Positions 7,351-16,907 of a DNA stretch of 64,000 nt are shown one piece after another. Origin of the DNA: Paenibacillus sp. Soil787 (lineage in GTDB: Bacteria > Bacillota > Bacilli > Paenibacillales > NBRC-103111); contig NZ_LMSP01000015.1 in assembly GCF_001429545.1 (NCBI RefSeq), positions 1 through 64,000 on the forward strand. Reading direction: 5' to 3'. The translations under genes were made by a program, and so were the position numbers. The notes under the pieces were generated by a model that was given only the letters and a program-made list of their open reading frames with translations, ran no database searches and was not told the DNA's origin. How positions within the stretch are numbered: position 1 is the stretch's first letter; each line of letters starts with the position of its first letter.

Positions 7351-9693
7351 CTAATGGTTTATAGAGATTCTCCCAAAAAGGTCTTTCATAATATAGTAAG
7401 ATTTCTTTAATCTTTCATGATACTGAGGCTTATCCCAGTCTTCCCATTGATAGCGATACATATCGGAGGAACTAATCTTTCTATTGTTTGCTTGTGGATA
7501 CGTATTGACAGATGTTCCACCACCAGGACTTTCTTTTTGCTGCGTCCCGTCTTGTTTATAGGTTACTATCGCCATTTTGATTTCTTTTATGATTTCAGAA
7601 GCACCTAGTCCTTTACCCCAGATGTCCCCGATAGTCTCGTGTTTGCTTGGATCTCTAAAATTAAGCAATTGCCATGGAATTCTTAACTCTAATACATGAT
7701 CCTTGGCATTCAAAGCTACATCCGTTAACGAATTAAAGGCTGGATGATTTGGATTCCCATCCCCTGAACGTAACACCCCAGTTTCGTAGCTTTCCAACGG
7801 CAACACAATAGACTTCCCGTTTACATTGGGGATCGTCAGCGGTTTGCTTAAGACCAGCTTCATGGTATGGAAAATGCCATTGTCCTTATTCTTGGGATAG
7901 TCTAGCTTAGGTATCATACCTAAAGTATGCCCGTAGGTAAAATAATTCGTATCATAGTAGCTGTCTACCCAGATTCTTGAAGTTTTATCTCCCTTCAGAT
8001 CGATCACGAAATCTATACCCTCTTCCGTCGTGAGATCTGAATCTCCCGGAACACGGTGCTGTCCTTGATTTGGAATTGTACTGAGCAGCAGCATCGTATT
8101 TATTTGTGACCAATCTAACGGTTGTTCGGTTCTATTGAAATCCAAGCGGAAATAAACATAGCCTTCGTCGCTTGTGACAAAAAATTGCTTCAGGGACGCT
8201 TGTCCATCGACTTGATGATTAGCGGAACTAGCGGAAGAGCCATTCAATTGGATCGGTTTTATTTTCTTGGAGTCCCAGTCACTAGTCTCACCATCCACAT
8301 AAATCGACTTATCAGCAGGACCCGGGTCAAAACTTAGCAGTCCAAAATGCTGCTCTCCGGTCTGCACATTGGACCAGAATGGACGACGGTCGCTATTATC
8401 CAGTTCCGCAGTATTCCAAGTTCGCTTAAACCATTCATCCTGCCAGCTAAAGAGTAGTCCCCCAGCCAAGCCTTCACGGGTCATATCCTCAAACAATCTC
8501 ACATCGATATTCCCTTGTTCCGTTTCATCATGCTGCCCCTGATTCCATCCGGCTACATTTCGGTGGGCCATCCCCCTGGAAGAGGGTACCCCAAATTCTG
8601 CGATTAAAACAGGCATTTGGTGATTTTGTTTCAGATCGTTTAAATAACCGGCGTAACTATTTTTCTCACCGCGAAAATCGATGTAATTTGTATATTTAGG
8701 TTCATAATTGAGAAAATCGGGGTAATAGGGATACACGTGATAGGATGCGAAATATCCCCCTTTATAACTCGGATTTACTTTAATGAGATTCGGGTTTATG
8801 ACAGCCATATCTTCTGTTTCCGAAGGTTCCGTGGGGTGTTGCATCAGATCGGTTGTTACCCAGTTGGTGAAGCTGATTGGTCTTTGCCACTGATAACGAT
8901 CTGATTCATAGACAGCGATTGATTCCATTTTATCCGCGAGCCAGATCTCAAAAGGTTGTGCATTTTCTGTCCTAAAATATTGTCCGTTATAATTCTCCAT
9001 GCCCTTATGCTTGTTGTTGGTGGAGTCGACTACTGTCGGGTCCCACTCGACACCCAAGATCCAACCTACGACATAAGGGGAGACATCGGCTTTATATGCA
9101 CCAGCGGCATGCCCTGACCGTTCAGGCAGATTGGCTTTTCCATGAATGACATCCACTACATTCTGCATTTCCTTCTTAAAGTCATCTGCCGTATTCCCGG
9201 CAAATGCGTCATTCGACGCAACCATATCCTCTTCATCGACCCATACGCCATGAAACAAATAAATGGGCTGGCTCGTTTTCGAATTATACTCTAGCAAAGC
9301 CTCGTAAAATGCTGGTGGATGCAAGGTATAAATCCTTATGGAATTTACATTCATATCCCCCATTTGTTTGAACCACCGCAAGTAATCAGCCTTGGCAATT
9401 CCCATTTCCCCAGGGAATAATCCCGGTTTGGTAGCCCCTAAGTTCACACCTTTAATCAGCATATCCTGCCACTCGCCATTATGATTAATCTGTATGTAGG
9501 AACCCCCGACTTTAGCGGGAACTTTAACTCCATCTATGGTTACTGGTGTTATCGTCGATACTGGCGGAACAGATGTTTCCGGTGTCATAGGCGCTGCATC
9601 TTTATCTCCTCGCTGTACAATATAAGCAAGAACTCCTAGCGCTACAACGAACATGATTACTAACATTGCACGTTTCCCTCTAAACAACCCCAT
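7351..9693 (-). CDS. Membrane-anchored glycoside-hydrolase-like protein
   Basis: A 780-residue protein. One N-terminal transmembrane segment (MLVIMFVVALGVLAYIV) is followed by a linker and a TIM-barrel-like catalytic region containing IKGVNLGATKPG, GWILGVEWDP (candidate acid/base Glu) and PVLIAEFG (candidate nucleophile Glu). A beta-rich C-terminal half resembles a carbohydrate-binding or sugar-hydrolase accessory domain. It is predicted to face outward and cut or remodel a polysaccharide. It is the last gene of a four-gene operon, 22 bp after a processive GT2 synthase, so trimming of that polymer is inferred. The exact GH family is not assigned. Confidence 0.8.
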   Translation of the reverse strand: MGLFRGKRAMLVIMFVVALGVLAYIVQRGDKDAAPMTPETSVPPVSTITPVTIDGVKVPAKVGGSYIQINHNGEWQDMLIKGVNLGATKPGLFPGEMGIAKADYLRWFKQMGDMNVNSIRIYTLHPPAFYEALLEYNSKTSQPIYLFHGVWVDEEDMVASNDAFAGNTADDFKKEMQNVVDVIHGKANLPERSGHAAGAYKADVSPYVVGWILGVEWDPTVVDSTNNKHKGMENYNGQYFRTENAQPFEIWLADKMESIAVYESDRYQWQRPISFTNWVTTDLMQHPTEPSETEDMAVINPNLIKVNPSYKGGYFASYHVYPYYPDFLNYEPKYTNYIDFRGEKNSYAGYLNDLKQNHQMPVLIAEFGVPSSRGMAHRNVAGWNQGQHDETEQGNIDVRLFEDMTREGLAGGLLFSWQDEWFKRTWNTAELDNSDRRPFWSNVQTGEQHFGLLSFDPGPADKSIYVDGETSDWDSKKIKPIQLNGSSASSANHQVDGQASLKQFFVTSDEGYVYFRLDFNRTEQPLDWSQINTMLLLSTIPNQGQHRVPGDSDLTTEEGIDFVIDLKGDKTSRIWVDSYYDTNYFTYGHTLGMIPKLDYPKNKDNGIFHTMKLVLSKPLTIPNVNGKSIVLPLESYETGVLRSGDGNPNHPAFNSLTDVALNAKDHVLELRIPWQLLNFRDPSKHETIGDIWGKGLGASEIIKEIKMAIVTYKQDGTQQKESPGGGTSVNTYPQANNRKISSSDMYRYQWEDWDKPQYHERLKKSYYIMKDLFGRISINH

Positions 9694-9715
9694 GCCTAAC
9701 TTCCCCTACTTTTTA

Positions 9716-11161
9716 TTAAGATGAAACACCTTTGCGCTTCATCTCTCCCCAACCCTGTTTTTTTCCCATAATCGCTGAAAAGAGTGCTTTCACGCGCCAA
9801 TACGTCATGATCGGCCGATACCAAAACGCCTCCGACAAGGCAAAGAAAAATAAGCGATTGAGCTCGGATACACGCTTATGTTTTCCTAACCTCCATTCCT
9901 CAAGAAGCACGGATCCCATGGACAGGAATGATCCATACATGATCATGAACAGAAGTAAAGCCAACGAATATTGAATATTGACTTCCCCCAGGATCCAACC
10001 AATCCCGACGACAAGATAACCTATCATTTCAATGACAGGACCAAATAATTCTACAAAAAGGAAATACGGAATGGCGATTAATCCGATCCCCCCGTATTTT
10101 GGATTCAGAGCCATTTTCCGATGCGTCCACAAGCTTTCGAGCAACCCCCGGTGCCATCTAACCCGCTGGTTTCTCAATATTTTTAAATCCTCAGGCGCCT
10201 CGGTATAGCACACTGGATCTGCGACGTATTCGATTCTGGCTCCCCATTTATTCTCGATATTCATTCTGTGAAGTCGAACTACAAGCTCCATATCCTCGCC
10301 AATTGTTCCCAGCTTATAGCCGCCCGCTTGAATGACTCTTGCTGTTTTGAATACCCCGAATGCACCGGAAATGATGAGAAGGAGATTGTTTCGGCTCAAC
10401 CCGATTCTCCCCATAAGGAACGCGCGCATGTATTCGATCGTTTGCATAATGACCCAAGGATTCCGGGAAAGCTTCATTTCTTTCATTTGCCCATGAATGA
10501 TCGTGCTTCCGTTCGCAATCAGCACATTTCCTCCCGCGGCAAGAACTTCCTGTTCGGTATTTTCTATGATCGGCTTCATGATCTTGAGAAAAGAATCCGG
10601 CTCCAATACGGTATCACCGTCAATAGAAGCAAAATACGGATATTTGGTCAGGTTAATCCCAGCGTTCAATGCATCCGATTTTCCGCCGTTTGCTTTGTCG
10701 ACAAGCAATAATTGAGGATAAATTTCCGACTTATAAACGGCTTTGATCGGTTTGGTTTCGATTCCGTTACGCTTTTGGAACACTTTATCTTTCAAGGGTG
10801 CCATTTTAAACCGTTCGATCATTTTTTGGAGGGTTTCGTCCGTCGATCCGTCATTGACAACAATGACCTCATATTCGGGATAGTCCAATCGTCCGCTTCC
10901 TGTGACAAGGGAAAGCACTGTACCGATTATTCCCATCTCTTCATTATAAGCCGGAACGAGGACAGATAAAGGAGGGGTAAATGCAGATCTTTTGACTTTC
11001 TTATAGGGCTCCACATTATGGAGGCCCCGCTCCCTCTTTAACCGATTAAAAGCCAGGAAGAAAAGGATCAAATAAAACAAACAAACAAATACAAGATAAA
11101 AAAAGATCACTTGATTCACGATCTGGAAGAGAGAGACAGCAAGATCCCAATAATTATTCAT
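9716..11161 (-). CDS. Processive family 2 glycosyltransferase (polysaccharide synthase)
   Basis: A 481-residue membrane enzyme. One N-terminal helix is followed by a GT-A domain with LVPAYNEE, VVNDGSTDE, the metal-binding ASIDGDT, the catalytic TIGEDMEL and the processivity motif QRVRW, then three to four C-terminal helices. This order matches beta-polysaccharide synthases such as the poly-N-acetylglucosamine, hyaluronan and cellulose synthases. There is no PilZ domain, so cyclic-di-GMP control would have to come from another protein; the operon's first gene encodes a likely receptor. It overlaps the HEAT-repeat gene by 8 bp. The polymer cannot be named. Confidence 0.92.
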   Translation of the reverse strand: MNNYWDLAVSLFQIVNQVIFFYLVFVCLFYLILFFLAFNRLKRERGLHNVEPYKKVKRSAFTPPLSVLVPAYNEEMGIIGTVLSLVTGSGRLDYPEYEVIVVNDGSTDETLQKMIERFKMAPLKDKVFQKRNGIETKPIKAVYKSEIYPQLLLVDKANGGKSDALNAGINLTKYPYFASIDGDTVLEPDSFLKIMKPIIENTEQEVLAAGGNVLIANGSTIIHGQMKEMKLSRNPWVIMQTIEYMRAFLMGRIGLSRNNLLLIISGAFGVFKTARVIQAGGYKLGTIGEDMELVVRLHRMNIENKWGARIEYVADPVCYTEAPEDLKILRNQRVRWHRGLLESLWTHRKMALNPKYGGIGLIAIPYFLFVELFGPVIEMIGYLVVGIGWILGEVNIQYSLALLLFMIMYGSFLSMGSVLLEEWRLGKHKRVSELNRLFFFALSEAFWYRPIMTYWRVKALFSAIMGKKQGWGEMKRKGVSS

Positions 11162-12245
11162 AATCCATGCTCCTCTCTAACCATTCATTAGCAATATTCC
11201 TGGCATAACTATCTGGGTGCGTCGCGGTGATAGAGAGAAGGATTTCTCTTCCATTTTTGTATTTACGAATGGCTTTGGCTGCCTCAGATCTTATGGCATA
11301 GCTTTTATCGCTGATGAACTGCTTCAGGTATGGCAAAAACCGTTCAGTTTTTATATTTCCCATGAGTCGGGCATACATCAGTTTTTCCCCAGTGAACTGT
11401 GGACTCCCCCATTCTTCTTTTTGGGACTGCTCATTAATAATCTGCGTAATTACGTCAGGAGAGCTAATATAACCAAGGCTTGCAATCGTTTTGGTTGCCC
11501 TCACTCTCTTCTCCTGATCAGTTACATTCAACAAGCTTTCCAGCAATTCTTGTAGTTTCAACGAGCGAAAATTTTTATCTCTAAGTACATCTAACATACT
11601 TAACTGCCATTCATAAGGGAGATCATAGAAAATTTCTACATAGCTCTCGAAATTATCTGTATGAATAACTAGGCTAATCATCTCGTTTAACAGAAAAGGA
11701 GGAAGCCCCTTCGATTCCTTGAACAACTCCTGCAGATGGACGTATCCGAAATCGGCCAAAAGGAGATAAATCTGATATCTCTCTTCCGATGAACACTTCT
11801 TGCTCTCCAACAGCTTCAATAAATCGTCCTGCATTCTTTCAATCTTAAAAAGTTCAATGAAATACAGCGTATTCATTCGGGTACTCCATTTGGAGTGAAA
11901 GAGCCTTTTTCTGTACCAAGGGACAAAATATTCCTCGACAAACGGTTTTACCGGATTAAAACTAGGCTCAATTTTGAAATTACTCAGATAATCGCCGAAA
12001 AAGTCTTCAAGGGCTTCAAACTGATAACGTTTAATCGGGCGACACCGACGGCTTATTAAGGAATTATTCCTCTTCCCGGCGACAAAGTATTCTTGGAGCT
12101 CGTTCATGATATGTTCCAGCCATGCCTTTTTCCGTTTCTGAAACAGGTTGATCCTCATTTTTCTCAAAACCAAATATACATAAACAAAGCATAACAGCAC
12201 AAAGAAAACGACCGTGAGTAGTATGACAGTGAAGAGATTAATCAT
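11154..12245 (-). CDS. Membrane-anchored HEAT-repeat protein
   Basis: A 363-residue protein with one N-terminal transmembrane helix (LFTVILLTVVFFVLLCFVYV), a basic stretch, and alpha-helical repeats through the rest. HEAT-like units are clearest at the end (RVRATKTIASLGY; AIRSEAAKAIRKY; YARNIANEWL). Such solenoids act as protein-binding scaffolds. Position between the regulator and the synthase, with overlapping reading frames on both sides (4 and 8 bp), suggests it links the cyclic-di-GMP receptor to the glycosyltransferase at the membrane. That role is inference. Confidence 0.8.
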   Translation of the reverse strand: MINLFTVILLTVVFFVLLCFVYVYLVLRKMRINLFQKRKKAWLEHIMNELQEYFVAGKRNNSLISRRCRPIKRYQFEALEDFFGDYLSNFKIEPSFNPVKPFVEEYFVPWYRKRLFHSKWSTRMNTLYFIELFKIERMQDDLLKLLESKKCSSEERYQIYLLLADFGYVHLQELFKESKGLPPFLLNEMISLVIHTDNFESYVEIFYDLPYEWQLSMLDVLRDKNFRSLKLQELLESLLNVTDQEKRVRATKTIASLGYISSPDVITQIINEQSQKEEWGSPQFTGEKLMYARLMGNIKTERFLPYLKQFISDKSYAIRSEAAKAIRKYKNGREILLSITATHPDSYARNIANEWLERSMDYE

Positions 12246-13594
12246 CGCGTCCCCCGGATTAATCGTCTTATTCGGGCGCGCAGCTCTTTAATGCTGAATG
12301 GTTTAATCATATAATCATTGGCACCTCTTTGAATAGCCATTGAGATTTCTTCTTCCGAATCTCTGCTGGTTAACATCATGCACAAATACCTGCGCCGGTC
12401 GTATTGCGTCCGGATTTTCTGCAGAACCTCCAAACCATCCATCTTTGGCATGATTCTGTCAATAATGAGAAGAAAGCGTTCATTCTGGCGATGCCAAGGG
12501 TCGTTGAAAAATTCCTCCCCGTCCGGATATGCTCTAATCTCAATCTCAAAATCTTGATCCGCAATATCCTCTAATTGATGCTTCAACATTTCACGAATTA
12601 ATCTGTCGTCATCAATAATTCCGACTTTCAGCTTCCTTAATGTGATGGAGGTGAAATCCGCCGTCCCGTCCATAACGCACGCTTTCCTGTCGGCAACAGC
12701 CTGATCCTTCGGAAACGGCATAAGTGTTAAGCATTGTTCTACGGTCTGTAAGGGATCCATAAAGTCCAACACTCTAGCCGAGAAGGTACCGCAGATCTCT
12801 CCTGCAGTTGTCTGAAAGCGGAGCTTAGCGAATCTTTCAATCAACCGGTACAATAATTTCATGGCGTCTTCTTTGACGGTTTTCGGAAGAACGAGAACAA
12901 ATCCTTCTCTATGGAATCGATATAAGGAATCCGAAGGCCGGATGCTATTTTGGATAAATTTCCCCAGTTCCTTCACCAACTGATGTCCAATAGCATAGCC
13001 ATACGTTTCCTGAACGTCAGGGAGATCATCCACCTGTACATAGACCATGGAGAACGGCTCATGGGAACGTTTCAAATCATTAAGTTGATGCTCTATTTCT
13101 TGTTGAAGACTTTTGTAATTATTTATTCCGGTCATCGGATCAATAAGAATCTGATCTAAGATTCGGTTTCGTTTCTTCAGGTTTCTGATCACCCTTGTGA
13201 CGAGTTCAACGGGTTCAACACGGGAACTAATAACATCATCCGCCAAGGCAATACATGCGTGACGCAACTCCAAATCATCCTTATCTAAGGATATCAGGAT
13301 CGGAACATGGTTATCTTGACACAGTTGAACGAGTCCATCTAATACATGAATGCCATCTTCTGCGATAAGGTTTACGTTAATAATGACATAATCAGGGTAT
13401 AGCTGATAGAAGAGTTCCATGGCTTTCGGCTGGTTATCTGATTCGAAAATAGCCATCCCGTTTTCTTTCTCCAGATGTTCTTTGTAAAAGGAAAGAAACT
13501 CAGGGTCATCATTAAGAACCAATACGAGAAGTTGGTTTACCAATGTTGAATGATTATGGTCGTTTGCTTCATGATTTTGCTTGGCATCATTCAT
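12242..13594 (-). CDS. REC-GGDEF-REC protein with degenerate GGDEF, likely c-di-GMP receptor
   Basis: A 450-residue cytoplasmic protein. The first receiver domain (about residues 20-140) has Asn73 where the phosphorylated Asp is expected (VIINVN). The GGDEF domain (about 150-300) has HREGF at 228-232 in place of GGDEF, so cyclase activity is unlikely. The inhibitory-site motif RPSD (219-222) is kept exactly five residues upstream, the geometry that binds cyclic-di-GMP. The second receiver (about 322-447) keeps the Asp pocket (IDDD and IDRIMPKMDG) and the Lys of MIKPFS. It heads the operon, so it probably tunes polysaccharide synthesis by both phosphorylation and cyclic-di-GMP binding. Confidence 0.9.
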   Translation of the reverse strand: MNDAKQNHEANDHNHSTLVNQLLVLVLNDDPEFLSFYKEHLEKENGMAIFESDNQPKAMELFYQLYPDYVIINVNLIAEDGIHVLDGLVQLCQDNHVPILISLDKDDLELRHACIALADDVISSRVEPVELVTRVIRNLKKRNRILDQILIDPMTGINNYKSLQQEIEHQLNDLKRSHEPFSMVYVQVDDLPDVQETYGYAIGHQLVKELGKFIQNSIRPSDSLYRFHREGFVLVLPKTVKEDAMKLLYRLIERFAKLRFQTTAGEICGTFSARVLDFMDPLQTVEQCLTLMPFPKDQAVADRKACVMDGTADFTSITLRKLKVGIIDDDRLIREMLKHQLEDIADQDFEIEIRAYPDGEEFFNDPWHRQNERFLLIIDRIMPKMDGLEVLQKIRTQYDRRRYLCMMLTSRDSEEEISMAIQRGANDYMIKPFSIKELRARIRRLIRGTR

Positions 13595-13869
13595 ATTTTT
13601 AGACTCCTCGACTGGCTCATAATTTTTATCCTAAACACAAAATACTGTACGATAAATTTATGACTTTTGATTAATTTCGGAAAGCGGTAAATTTCTTCTC
13701 CACTGCTATCCCTTTACGATCAATTCCGATATATAGTCCTTTAGAACTAGTATAAACTATAGAAAGGTCGAAAAATAGTGAATTTTGTGTAAGTCTCGCA
13801 AAAAAATGCTGTTCGAGAACTTTGCTGTGCTGCAAGTTCCTTCCACCAGCATGGTTCGATCTTTCATAA

Positions 13870-13918
13870 AAAAAGCCTTCGGCTCAGGGAATCCATCCCT
13901 GTTCGCCGAAGGCTTTTT
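13870..13918 (-). terminator. Intrinsic terminator of the ABC importer operon
   Basis: The stem AAAAAGCCTTCGGC/GCCGAAGGCTTTTT continues into a T-run on the minus strand, 5 bp beyond the ATPase stop. The complement also has a T-run, so it may act in both directions. Confidence 0.9.
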
Positions 13919-13922
13919 CATT

Positions 13923-14717
13923 CTAACCCAGCACCACGCGGTCATCCGAAAGCTTGTTGCCGCTGATATGCTCAAACTCACCGAGCAGCTGCTCCACGGT
14001 GAGGTCCTTCTTCCGTTCCTCGCTCACATCAAGGATGATGCGGCCTTTGTCCATCATGATCAGGCGGTTGCCGAGACGGATCGCCTGCTCCATGTTGTGC
14101 GTGACCATCAAGGTGGTCAGCTTCATCTCGCGCACGATCTCCTCGGTCAATCGTGTGATGAGCTCCGCGCGCGAAGGATCCAGCGCGGCGGTGTGCTCAT
14201 CAAGCAGCAGAATCTGCGGCTTGGTGAACGTCGCCATCAGCAAGCTGAGGGCTTGGCGCTCTCCGCCGGAGAGCAGGCCCACCTTCGCGCGCAGACGGCC
14301 CTCCAGGCCGATGCCGAGGCGCTGCAGCTGTTCCAGGAACAGCGCGCGCTTACGCGCGGTGACGCCGAAGCTTAGCCCGCGCTTCTTGCCGCGGGCATAC
14401 GCCATGGCGAGATTCTCCTCGATGGTCATTCGAGGAGCCGTCCCCGCCATGGGGTCTTGAAAGACGCGGCCGACCCAGCGGCTACGCTCGTATTCCGGCA
14501 GGTGGTGGATCACCTCGCCGCCGATACGCACTTCGCCGGCATCCGGCGTCATGACGCCGGAGATGATGTTCATGAGCGTCGATTTGCCGGCGCCGTTACT
14601 GCCAATGACCGTGACGAAGTCGCCGGGCCTCAGGTTCAAGTTAATACCGATTAACGCGATTTTCTCATCCGCGGAACCGGGGTTAAATAGCTTAGAAACG
14701 TTAGAGAGCTGAAGCAT
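13923..14717 (-). CDS. ABC transporter ATP-binding protein (TrpZ-like)
   Basis: A 264-residue ATPase with Walker A GSNGAGKST, signature LSGGERQALSLLMA, Walker B ILLLDEHTAALDP and the switch His in VTHNMEQA. It couples ATP hydrolysis to the permease encoded upstream; the two genes overlap by one base (TAATG). The three-gene set of ABC_sub_bind lipoprotein, permease and ATPase matches the TrpXYZ-type importers of Firmicutes, which take up tryptophan or related compounds. The 3' half is noticeably GC-richer than its neighbours. Confidence 0.92.
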   Translation of the reverse strand: MLQLSNVSKLFNPGSADEKIALIGINLNLRPGDFVTVIGSNGAGKSTLMNIISGVMTPDAGEVRIGGEVIHHLPEYERSRWVGRVFQDPMAGTAPRMTIEENLAMAYARGKKRGLSFGVTARKRALFLEQLQRLGIGLEGRLRAKVGLLSGGERQALSLLMATFTKPQILLLDEHTAALDPSRAELITRLTEEIVREMKLTTLMVTHNMEQAIRLGNRLIMMDKGRIILDVSEERKKDLTVEQLLGEFEHISGNKLSDDRVVLG

Positions 14718-15631
14718 TAACGATCACCTCCCTTGTTCATTTTCACAGCAAGGGCGATGAGTTCAGCCGAACGCCTCTTCGCTGTAGCTTTTTGCTTAAT
14801 AGCTCGCTGCACAGAAGGAAGAACGAGCGCGATAATTACGATAATCGCAGTAATTAACTTCAAGTCTGATGCTTTTAGCCATTCGACTCGCAGGGCCAAT
14901 GCGACAACAATACGGTACACGATGGAACCGAGTACAGCAGCGAGTGTCGCTCGAAAAACCGTCCGAGCCCCAAAAATCGCTTCCCCAATAATAACGGAAG
15001 CCAGTCCAATGACGATCATCCCGATACCCATCGAGATGTCGGCGAAGCCCGACTGCTGCGCGATGAGAGCTCCGGATAGCGCTACCAATCCGTTCGATAA
15101 GCTTAAGCCTAGAATCGTGGTTCTGTCTGTGTTCGCTCCAAAACTGCGAATCATTCGTGCATTATCACCCGTCGCTCGCAGAGCAAGTCCCAAGTCAGTA
15201 TGCAGGAACGCATCCAGCAGCAATTTGAACACGATGACAATAATGAGCACAACGGTAATCGGCGACATTGAGCTGAACAACGTATCCGCTCCAAGAAGCG
15301 AAATATTCGGCTTGCCCATAATGCGCATATTAATGGAATACAAGGCAATCATCATGAGAATCCCTGATAAAAGTCCATTAATTTTACCCTTCGTATGAAG
15401 CAGTCCTGTACAAGCTCCAGCCACAAGACCACCTGCAAAAGCAGCCAAACAAGCTAGCAGCGGCGAATAGCCATGAGCAATCATGATAGCTGCAATAGCG
15501 CCGCCTGTTGTAAAACTCCCGTCAACCGTTAGATCGGGGAAATCGAGAATGCGAAACGTGATATAAACACCAAGCGCCATCAACGCATAGAGAAGTCCTA
15601 GCTCGACGGCACCATTCATTGAATCCATCAT
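14717..15631 (-). CDS. ABC transporter permease (TrpY-like)
   Basis: A 304-residue hydrophobic protein with about eight to nine helices, of the BPD_transp_2/LivH-like type. The segment FRILDFPDLTVDGSFTTGG near the N-terminus is characteristic of the permease partnered with ABC_sub_bind proteins. Two adjacent ATGs start it behind TAGGAGG. It is separated from the binding-protein gene by a hairpin, and its stop overlaps the ATPase start, so permease and ATPase are translationally coupled. Confidence 0.92.
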   Translation of the reverse strand: MMDSMNGAVELGLLYALMALGVYITFRILDFPDLTVDGSFTTGGAIAAIMIAHGYSPLLACLAAFAGGLVAGACTGLLHTKGKINGLLSGILMMIALYSINMRIMGKPNISLLGADTLFSSMSPITVVLIIVIVFKLLLDAFLHTDLGLALRATGDNARMIRSFGANTDRTTILGLSLSNGLVALSGALIAQQSGFADISMGIGMIVIGLASVIIGEAIFGARTVFRATLAAVLGSIVYRIVVALALRVEWLKASDLKLITAIIVIIALVLPSVQRAIKQKATAKRRSAELIALAVKMNKGGDR

Positions 15632-15653
15632 GTGAATAACCTCCTACTTTGAA

Positions 15654-15689
15654 AAAAAGGGATGAACGAAAGCGACGTTCACCCCTTTT
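15654..15689 (-). terminator. Intercistronic attenuator hairpin
   Basis: The stem AAAGGGGTGAACG/CGTTCATCCCTTT is followed by a T-run on the minus strand, between the binding-protein stop and the permease start. It should terminate part of the transcripts, giving more binding protein than membrane components. Confidence 0.8.
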
Positions 15690-15701
15690 GTGTCATAAGC
15701 C

Positions 15702-16757
15702 TTACTGAATGATGTTTTTCTCTTTATCTTTTACGGCATTTTTCATAGCGTCTGTTACATCAATTCCTTGAGCTTTTGCTGCCTTCAGGTTTAAGATCAG
15801 ATCCATTTTTTCAGGAACAGTCACTTTCATGTCTGCTGGTTTTTTACCATTCTTGAGAATGTCGACAGCCATTTGGCCAACTTGGTAGCCATGATCATAA
15901 TATTTGAAGCCAACCGTTGCAAAAGCTCCTTTTTCCACGGTATCGCGGTCACTGGAGAAGAACGGAATTTTCTTTTCATTCGCGATTTGAATGATACCAT
16001 CCACTCCGCTAACAACTGTGTTATCAAGGGTAATCAAGAAAGCATCCGCGCGGCCAACGAGGGATTGCGCAGCTTGTTTGACCTCAGACGTATTGGTAAC
16101 CGGCGCTTTAATGAGCTTAATACCATGCTTCGTTAAGGATTGCTCTGCATTTTGGGCCATGACAACAGCGTTAGGCTCCCCTTCGTTAATAACAAGACCA
16201 ACTGTTTTCACTTTAGGCATGTTCGCAGCAACGAAATCCATTAATTGCGCTACAGCCATTGGGTTCGTGTCTGATGCTCCGGAAACATTACCGCCCGGCT
16301 TGTCCACATTGCTAACAATTTTGGCTGCAAGCGGGTCTGTAACAGCTGCGAAAAGAATTGGAGATTTCTTCACTTGCTGTACAAGAGCTTGCGCGGATGG
16401 TGTTGCGATACCAAGCACCAAATCGTAATCGGCGGAAGCAATTTTTTGAGCAATAGATAAGTTATTCGGTTGATCGCCTTGCGCATTGTTGAAATCGACT
16501 TTCAAGTTGGTTCCTTCTACGATACCGCCATCTTTAAGCGCTGCTAGGAAGCCTTGACGTGTTGCATCCAGAGATGGATGTTCGACAATTTGTGAGATAG
16601 CTACTTTGTAAGTCTTTTGGGCGGCAACAGTTGCTGCCGGAGTTGCTGAAGCTGCAGCGCTTGCTGCTGGAGCCGGAGCCGCCTTTTGCCCACAACCTGC
16701 TACGACCATAAGAGCTGCTGTTAATGCGAATGATACGAGTGCTTTCTTTTTCAACAT
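15702..16757 (-). CDS. ABC transporter substrate-binding lipoprotein (TrpX-like, ABC_sub_bind)
   Basis: A 351-residue lipoprotein. The signal peptide ends at VAGC (Cys about residue 22), followed by an Ala/Pro-rich linker and an ABC_sub_bind domain: YKVAISQIVEHPSLDATRQG, AQGDQPNNLSIAQ, LGIATPSAQA, FAAVTDPLAAKIV and SGASDTNP are family-typical. Relatives bind tryptophan, tyrosine or other small aromatic compounds; the ligand here is not determined. It is the first gene of the operon, with a promoter-like sequence about 120 bp upstream. Confidence 0.92.
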   Translation of the reverse strand: MLKKKALVSFALTAALMVVAGCGQKAAPAPAASAAASATPAATVAAQKTYKVAISQIVEHPSLDATRQGFLAALKDGGIVEGTNLKVDFNNAQGDQPNNLSIAQKIASADYDLVLGIATPSAQALVQQVKKSPILFAAVTDPLAAKIVSNVDKPGGNVSGASDTNPMAVAQLMDFVAANMPKVKTVGLVINEGEPNAVVMAQNAEQSLTKHGIKLIKAPVTNTSEVKQAAQSLVGRADAFLITLDNTVVSGVDGIIQIANEKKIPFFSSDRDTVEKGAFATVGFKYYDHGYQVGQMAVDILKNGKKPADMKVTVPEKMDLILNLKAAKAQGIDVTDAMKNAVKDKEKNIIQ

Positions 16758-16878
16758 AATTACCCCTCTCTAAATTCCCATTTATCGCTTGGACTCATTG
16801 CTCACTCACCACTTTAACGCTTTTGCGGGACAAAGTTTGAGGATATGAAATACCCAAGTCTCCATATTAATTAACCAT

Positions 16879-16907
16879 AGTTTAAAGGGCTCTGGGGTTT
16901 CCGTCAA
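16879..16907 (-). promoter_or_regulatory. Sigma-A-type promoter of the ABC importer operon
   Basis: On the minus strand TTGACG (16902-16907) and TAAACT (16879-16884) are separated by 17 bp, about 120 bp before the binding-protein start. No T-box or other riboswitch was recognised in the leader. The remaining 16908-17190 shows no gene. Confidence 0.6.

Noticed and set aside
12242-13594. Active diguanylate cyclase
   Set aside because: The signature is HREGF rather than GGDEF, so catalysis is not expected; only the RxxD binding site is kept.
13595-13785. Cyclic-di-GMP riboswitch before the polysaccharide operon
   Set aside because: The leader was read for the conserved GEMM core and none was recognised.
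13785-14460. Plus-strand open frames opposite the ABC ATPase gene
   Set aside because: They are antisense to a clear ATPase with all motifs and arise from its GC-rich codon use.
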